Shown here one piece after another: positions 7,555-11,656 of a stretch of 11,656 nucleotides of DNA. The DNA lies in NCBI GenBank assembly GCA_030146605.1, contig JASLBO010000475.1, positions 1-11,656 of the forward strand, given 5' to 3'. The position numbers and the translations under genes are program-made. The stretch is from Sphingomonas sp. Its GTDB lineage: Bacteria > Pseudomonadota > Alphaproteobacteria > Sphingomonadales > Sphingomonadaceae. The notes under the pieces were generated by a model that was not told the DNA's origin, ran no database searches, and saw nothing but the letters and a program-made list of their open reading frames with translations. Positions within the stretch are counted from its first letter, which is position 1; each line of letters begins with the position of its first letter.

Positions 7555-7603
7555 ACCGGAAAATAGTGAAAGCCAACCGGAAAGCGGCGGATAGCGCGCT
7601 ATC
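7555..7603 (+). promoter_or_regulatory. Candidate AraC-type operator and promoter in divergent region
   Basis: ACCGGAAA occurs at 7555-7562 and again at 7576-7583, a 21-bp periodicity (two helical turns), which is the spacing of tandem AraC-family half-sites. The following 13 bases of the two copies differ mostly by transitions. A perfect 14-bp palindrome GATAGCGCGCTATC covers 7590-7603. TATCGT (7600-7605) could be a -10 element, in which case the second half-site overlaps the -35 position, as at AraC-activated promoters. Operator assignment is inference. Confidence 0.5.
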
Positions 7604-7641
7604 GTGCCGCTGCGGTACGCCTCGGGAGCAAGGAGATGCTC

Positions 7642-8307
7642 ATGCGGAAATTCACGAATGGCGCGCGGACGGCATGCAGTCTGGCTATTCTGCTCGCTGC
7701 AATATCGGCACCGGCACAGACCGTCCGGGCACAGCAGCGCGCCGGAACACCGGTCGCGCTCGCCCTCGACCACCTCGAGCTGTTCAACCGCACCGCTACC
7801 GCCGCCAACGGCGAGATCCGGCTGAACGCCGCGACCGATGCGGGCCTGGCATGGATCGCGGGCATCACGCGTACCGAGGGCTGCCTTTCGCTGGACGTAC
7901 GCGGATCGAACGAATTCGGGCGCAGCTTCGTGGGTATCGCCTTCCGCGGCGTGGATAAGGACAGGTATGACGTCGTCTATGTGCGCCCGTTCAGGTTCCG
8001 CTCGGAAGATCCTGCCCAGGCTGCCCATGGGCTGCAATATATGTCGATGCCGGACCATCCCTGGCCGGTGCTGCGCGAGCGCTCACCGGGCGTCTATGAA
8101 AGCGGGATCGGTTCTGCGCCCGATCCGGACCATTGGGTGCACCTGATGGTTCGCTTTCGTGAGGGGCGGATGCAGGCGTTCGTCAATGGAGCCGCGACGC
8201 CGCAGCTCGACCTGCCCCTGCTGACTCAAGGAACCGGCGGCCGCGCCGCGCTCTGGGTGGGCAACAATTCCAGCGGCGCCTTCCGCAACCTCCGCGACTG
8301 CAGCTGA
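7642..8307 (+). CDS. Secreted LamG/DUF1080-like concanavalin-A-fold protein
   Basis: Exported protein of 221 residues. AGGAG at 7631-7635 directly abuts the first ATG (7636) but is six bases from ATG 7642, so the latter is the better start. The signal peptide is MRKFTNGARTACSLAILLAAISAPAQ, with cleavage around there or after VRAQ. The mature part is a probable all-beta jelly-roll: CLSLDVRGSNEFGRSFVGIAFRGVDKDRYDVVYVRPF, then HWVHLMVRFREGRMQAFVNGA and GRAALWVGNNSSGAFRNL. This resembles 3-keto-disaccharide hydrolase (DUF1080)/LamG domains that bind or cut glycans. No catalytic residues can be named with confidence, and the similarity is from pattern only. It is divergent from the AraC regulator, whose likely operator lies in its promoter, and converges with the VOC gene five bases beyond its stop. 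Confidence 0.8.
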   Translation: MRKFTNGARTACSLAILLAAISAPAQTVRAQQRAGTPVALALDHLELFNRTATAANGEIRLNAATDAGLAWIAGITRTEGCLSLDVRGSNEFGRSFVGIAFRGVDKDRYDVVYVRPFRFRSEDPAQAAHGLQYMSMPDHPWPVLRERSPGVYESGIGSAPDPDHWVHLMVRFREGRMQAFVNGAATPQLDLPLLTQGTGGRAALWVGNNSSGAFRNLRDCS

Positions 8308-8312
8308 CGCGG

Positions 8313-8696
8313 TTACGCCGCCGGCGGCTCCCACAATTCGATCGGGTTGCCCTCGGGATCGTGGATGCGCGCGAAGCGGCCGGTCTCGGGGGTGTCCCAT
8401 TCGTCCTTGGTGGTGATCGCGATGCCCAGCGCGTTGAGCTGCTCGAGCAGCCCGTCTAGGTCGCGGACGCGCAGATTGAGCATGACCTGCTTGTCCGCGG
8501 CGAAATAGTCGGTGGTCGCCTTGAACGGCGCGAACACCACCGGGCCGGGCTCGGGATACCAGAACCAGTCGCTCGACTGGCCCTGCTCGTCCTTGCCGCA
8601 GCCCCCGCCGACGCCGAGCGTCTCGCGATACCAGGCCGTCAGCCCCTCGGGATCCTGCGCGCGGAAGAAGAAACCGCCCAATCCGATCACCGGCAT
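8313..8696 (-). CDS. VOC-family (glyoxalase/bleomycin-resistance fold) protein
   Basis: Compact 127-residue protein with two beta-alpha-beta-beta-beta modules typical of the vicinal oxygen chelate fold. The N-terminal module begins GLGGFFFRAQDPEGLTAWYRETLGV. The second begins VMLNLRVRDLDGLLEQLNALG and ends with GRFARIHDPEGNPIELWEPP, the usual VOC C-terminal motif with a candidate metal ligand, the Glu of IELW. The start is the second of two overlapping ATGs (8696), six bases from GGGG of AAAGGGGAC; the first ATG is out of frame. It starts 14 nt beyond the glnD stop and is probably co-transcribed with it. The substrate is unknown: family members include glyoxalases, dioxygenases and antibiotic-binding proteins. 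Confidence 0.9.
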   Translation of the reverse strand: MPVIGLGGFFFRAQDPEGLTAWYRETLGVGGGCGKDEQGQSSDWFWYPEPGPVVFAPFKATTDYFAADKQVMLNLRVRDLDGLLEQLNALGIAITTKDEWDTPETGRFARIHDPEGNPIELWEPPAA

Positions 8697-8710
8697 GCAT
8701 GTCCCCTTTG

Positions 8711-11458
8711 TCAGGCGGCCTGGGCGATATCCTGCCCCGACGCCGCTTCGAGCAGGCGCCGCTCGATCGTCTTCAATCGCGCCGCCCCTTCGATCTTATC
8801 ACCGATCAGATCGGTCAGATAGAAGGTGTCGACCGCGCGCTCGCCATAAGTGGCGACATGCGCAGAGTGGATCGTCACCTTCGACTGGAACAGGGCGAAA
8901 GCGAGGTGGCAGAGCAAGGCCGGCCTGTCCCGCGCGTTGACCTCGATCACGGTGAAACGGTTCGAGGCCTTGTTGTCGATCAGCACATTGGGCTCGATCG
9001 CGAACGCATCGGCGCGCGGGCGCGACAGCGGGCGGGTCTTGAGCCGCTCCTGCAGCCTCGAGCGATTGGCGAGCGAATCGGTGATGCTCGCCTTGATCCG
9101 GTTGAGCCGTGCCTCTTCGTCGAACGGGCGGCCAAGCGGGTCCTGGACGAGGAAATTGTCCAGCGCCATGCCGTCGCGCGTGGTGTGGATGCGCGCGTCG
9201 ATGATGTTGCCCCCGGCGACATGGATCGCCCCGGCGATACGATAGAACAGCCCCGGATGGTCCGAGGCGTAGACGGTGATCAGGGTTGCGCCGCGTTCGG
9301 GATAGACCTGCGCCTCGATCGACAGCTGCGAGGCGCCCGCCGCGTCGATCTGGCGGGCGTTGCGCTCGAGCACGTCGAGCGGCTCGGCGATCCAATAAGG
9401 CTCGGTCAGACGCTTCTTGAGCGCGGCGAGGCGCGGCTCGGTCCAGCCGAGGATCGCGGCCAGATCCGCCTGCTTGGCCGCGACGCGCTCGCTGCGGCCC
9501 TTCTGCTTGTGGCCGAGCCGGAGCACTTCCTCGGCCGACTCGTACAAATTGGTGAGCAGCTGGCGCTTCCAGCTGTTCCACACGCCGGGGCCCACTGCGC
9601 GGATATCGACGATCGTCAGGATCAGCAGCAGCCGCAGCCGCTCGGGGCTCTGCACGAGCGCGGCGAAGTCGAGGATCGTCTTGAAGTCGCTGAGGTCGCG
9701 CTTGAACGCGGTGGCCGACATCAGCAAATGCCAGCGCACCAGCCACGCCACCGCCTCGGTTTCGGCCGCGCTCAGGCCGAGGCGGGGGCACAGCCGTTCG
9801 GCGACTTCGGCGCCCAGCACACTATGGTCGCCGCCGCGCCCCTTGGCGATATCGTGGAGCAGCACCGCGACGAACAGCACACGCCGCGACACGATCTGCT
9901 CGAAGATGCCGCTGGCCAGCGGGTGATCTTCCTTGAGGTCGCCCTTCTCGATCTGGTTGAGCAGCCCGATCGCGCGGATCGAATGCTCGTCGACCGTATA
10001 ATGGTGGTACATGTCGAACTGCATCTGCGCGACGACGCGGCCGAAATCGGGAACGAAGCGGCCGAACACGCCCGCCTCGTTCATCCAGCGCAGCACCAGT
10101 TCGGGGGTTCGGGGCGACGTGAGCACGTCGAGGAACAGCGCATTGGCACGCGGATCGTGGCGAACATCGTCTACAAGCCGGGCGTCGCGCGCGGCGGCGC
10201 GCATCGCGGTCGGGTGGATCTCGAGGCCGTGGAGATCGGCGAGCTGGTAGAGCTCGACCAGCCGCACCGGATCCTCGCGGAAGAAGGTGTCGCGCGGGAT
10301 CGCCAGGCGGCTGCGTTCGAGGGTGAAGCCATTGAGTTTGCGGGGACTTTTGAACAATCGCGGGAAGCCGAAACGCGATCCGCGTGCCGCGAATTTCTCG
10401 TCGAGATGCGCGAGGAACACTCCGGTGAGATCGCCCACCACCTTCGCCTGAAGAAAGTAGAAGTGCATGAAGCGCTCGACCTTCGACTTGCCCGGCCGAT
10501 CGGCGAAGCGCATCCGCTCGGCGATCTCGCGCTGGACGTCGAAGGTCAGCCGATCCTCGGCGCGCCCGGTGAGCAGGTGGAGCTGGCAGCGCACCGCCCA
10601 GAGGAAATTCTCGGCGCGGCGGAACTGGCGATACTCATGCACCGTGAGCAGCCCGGCCTCGACCAGTTCCGAAGGCTCGCGGACATTATAGGCATATTTG
10701 CCGATCCAGAACAGCGCGTGGAGATCGCGCAGCCCGCCCTTGCCCTCCTTGACGTTGGGCTCGACGACATAGCGGCTGTCGCCCATCCTTTTGTGCCGCG
10801 CGTCGCGCTCGGCGAGCTTCTGGGCGATGAAATCGCGCGCGGTGTCGGCCTGGACCTCGGCCTTGAAGCGCGCCGCCGCCTCGTCATAGAGCGCCATGTC
10901 GCCCCACACGTAGCGGGCCTCGAGCAAGGCAGTGCGCACCGTCACGTCGCTTTTGGCCTGGCGCACCATCTCGTCGAGCGACCGCGACGAATGCCCGACC
11001 TTCAGCTGCATGTCCCACAGCGAATAGAGCATCGATTCGATGACCTGCTCGCACCAGCCGGTGACCTTCCACGGCGCGAGGAAGCCGATATCGATGTCCG
11101 AATGCGGCGCCATCTCGCCGCGGCCATAGCCGCCGACCGCGATCAGCGTCAGCCGCTCGCCCGAGCTGGGATTGTGGTTGGGGTGCAGCCGCTGGGTGGT
11201 GAAGTCCCACAGCAGGCGGAGCAACTGATCGATCAGGAACGCGCCCGCCGCCGCCATTTCGTGCCCCCGTGACGGATGTTCGGCGAGCCGCCGGGCGATC
11301 TCGGCCTGTCCGGCGTCGAGCGCCGCCTTGAGCTCGGCGGTGGCGGCATGGCGAAGTGCCGTTCCGTCGGCTGCCGCGATCCCGGCAAGACGCTCGGCAA
11401 CGGCCCGCCGGTCGATCAGCGCGCGGCGGTTGGGGACGGAATCGAAACGGGAGGACAT
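8711..11458 (-). CDS. glnD: GlnD, bifunctional PII uridylyltransferase / uridylyl-removing enzyme
   Basis: Primary nitrogen sensor. It uridylylates PII (GlnB/GlnK) when glutamine is low and removes UMP when it is high, controlling glutamine synthetase and NtrBC. The protein is 915 residues from ATG 11458, a normal length. Domains in order are: a nucleotidyltransferase with GGYGRGEM and HSDIDIGFL (G109-G110, catalytic D121/D123); a helical region; an HD-type uridylyl-removing domain with VLLHDIAKGRGGDHS (H535-D536); and two C-terminal ACT domains (about 724-795, TLITVYASDHPGLFYRIAG; about 834-905, FTVIEVNARDRPALLCHLA), which bind glutamine. An in-frame GTG at 11494 would add 12 residues. Neither start has a clear Shine-Dalgarno; the sequence before the ATG is pyrimidine-rich. 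A VOC gene follows after 14 nt. All key residues appear intact. Confidence 0.97.
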   Translation of the reverse strand: MSSRFDSVPNRRALIDRRAVAERLAGIAAADGTALRHAATAELKAALDAGQAEIARRLAEHPSRGHEMAAAGAFLIDQLLRLLWDFTTQRLHPNHNPSSGERLTLIAVGGYGRGEMAPHSDIDIGFLAPWKVTGWCEQVIESMLYSLWDMQLKVGHSSRSLDEMVRQAKSDVTVRTALLEARYVWGDMALYDEAAARFKAEVQADTARDFIAQKLAERDARHKRMGDSRYVVEPNVKEGKGGLRDLHALFWIGKYAYNVREPSELVEAGLLTVHEYRQFRRAENFLWAVRCQLHLLTGRAEDRLTFDVQREIAERMRFADRPGKSKVERFMHFYFLQAKVVGDLTGVFLAHLDEKFAARGSRFGFPRLFKSPRKLNGFTLERSRLAIPRDTFFREDPVRLVELYQLADLHGLEIHPTAMRAAARDARLVDDVRHDPRANALFLDVLTSPRTPELVLRWMNEAGVFGRFVPDFGRVVAQMQFDMYHHYTVDEHSIRAIGLLNQIEKGDLKEDHPLASGIFEQIVSRRVLFVAVLLHDIAKGRGGDHSVLGAEVAERLCPRLGLSAAETEAVAWLVRWHLLMSATAFKRDLSDFKTILDFAALVQSPERLRLLLILTIVDIRAVGPGVWNSWKRQLLTNLYESAEEVLRLGHKQKGRSERVAAKQADLAAILGWTEPRLAALKKRLTEPYWIAEPLDVLERNARQIDAAGASQLSIEAQVYPERGATLITVYASDHPGLFYRIAGAIHVAGGNIIDARIHTTRDGMALDNFLVQDPLGRPFDEEARLNRIKASITDSLANRSRLQERLKTRPLSRPRADAFAIEPNVLIDNKASNRFTVIEVNARDRPALLCHLAFALFQSKVTIHSAHVATYGERAVDTFYLTDLIGDKIEGAARLKTIERRLLEAASGQDIAQAA

Positions 11459-11506
11459 GCGGGGGAGATAGGCGAGCGCAGCCGCAGATGCCACCGCGCT
11501 TTAAAG

Positions 11507-11625
11507 CCCTCTCCCCTTCGGGGAGAGGGTTGGGAGAGGGGAAGTGCGGAGCGTTCGCGGCTCAGCCCCTCTCCCTTCCCACCGCTTCGCGGCGGGCCCC
11601 TTCCCTCTCCCCGGAGGGGAGAGGG
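11507..11625. repeat. 119-bp nested palindromic intergenic repeat
   Basis: The outer units are two perfect hairpins: CCCTCTCCCC-TTC-GGGGAGAGGG (11507-11529) and CCCTCTCCCC-GGA-GGGGAGAGGG (11603-11625). Between them GGGAGAGGGG (11532-11541) pairs with CCCCTCTCCC (11566-11575), and CCGC-TTC-GCGG forms a further small hairpin (11582-11592). The two halves are inverted versions of each other. This is a GC-rich palindromic intergenic element of the REP/BIME type. It lies before the glnD start and just past the stop of a probable upstream minus-strand gene, so it could terminate or stabilise that transcript. Confidence 0.8.
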
Positions 11626-11631
11626 AGTTAC

Positions 11632-11656
11632 TCACCCCACAAAGGCGCGTTCGACG
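11632..11656 (-). CDS. 3' end of an unidentified minus-strand gene (tentative)
   Basis: On the minus strand, one frame reads V-E-R-A-F-V-G then TGA (complement of 11632-11634) just before the palindromic repeat. The position of the stop next to the repeat and the glnD orientation fit the tail of an upstream gene. Seven codons cannot identify it, and chance is quite possible. mutS is a known glnD neighbour in some alphaproteobacteria, but nothing visible here supports it. Confidence 0.3.

Noticed and set aside
6867..7958. 363-codon + strand frame across the AraC gene and into the LamG-like gene
   Set aside because: It overlaps two supported genes in other frames and crosses their shared promoter region, with no motifs.
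8699..11272. 857-codon open frame on the + strand opposite glnD
   Set aside because: It mirrors glnD, whose domains and catalytic residues are all intact. Its translation is rich in Arg, Asp, His, Gln and Glu without domain motifs, typical of antisense frames in GC-rich genes. No promoter or ribosome-binding site is evident.

Overview
The window is about 11.7 kb of GC-rich DNA with densely packed genes and short intergenic gaps. The features point to an alphaproteobacterium of the Sphingomonas group. These are a CobS/CobT-type aerobic chelatase pair, a TorF-type outer-membrane protein, an infC gene whose product has an 'RRPxAPPPMxGPR' N-terminus, a VOC protein next to glnD, and short GC-rich palindromic repeats. 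That assignment is inferred from gene content and recalled family resemblance, not from a database search. There are no rRNA or tRNA genes, CRISPR arrays, transposases or prophage genes.

Layout, left to right. (1) 1-3884: the 3' part of cobS (+), a convergent membrane/secreted protein of unknown function (-), cobT (+), and a small ribbon-helix-helix protein (+) closely following cobT. A perfect 12-bp inverted repeat overlaps the last stop codon. (2) 3927-5214: a TorF-like outer-membrane beta-barrel gene (-), then a 460-bp divergent intergenic region holding a 130-bp nested palindromic repeat and the infC leader. (3) 5203/5215-6611: infC (+) followed, with a 4-nt overlap, by a secreted GH16 endoglucanase-type glycosidase (+). 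(4) 6627-8307: an AraC-family regulator (-) divergent from a secreted LamG/DUF1080-like protein (+). The shared promoter region carries two 8-bp direct repeats exactly 21 bp apart, as expected for an AraC-type operator. (5) 8313-11458: glnD (-), the PII uridylyltransferase, followed 14 nt downstream by a VOC-family protein (-). (6) 11507-11625: a second nested palindromic repeat, then the last few codons of a probable minus-strand gene running off the window.

How the genes may work together: CobS (AAA+ ATPase) and CobT (VWA/MIDAS protein) form one chelatase-type motor, although the window shows no cobN or corrin pathway gene. GH16, the AraC regulator (cupin-type sensor domain) and the LamG-like exported protein look like a small glycan-response module set among housekeeping genes (infC, glnD). 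infC encodes IF3, which is typically self-regulated through a rare start codon; here an in-frame ATA with a well-placed Shine-Dalgarno lies four codons before the first ATG. I see no wholly new system. The best leads are the infC ATA start, the AraC operator, the palindromic repeats, and the antisense membrane gene separating cobS from cobT.
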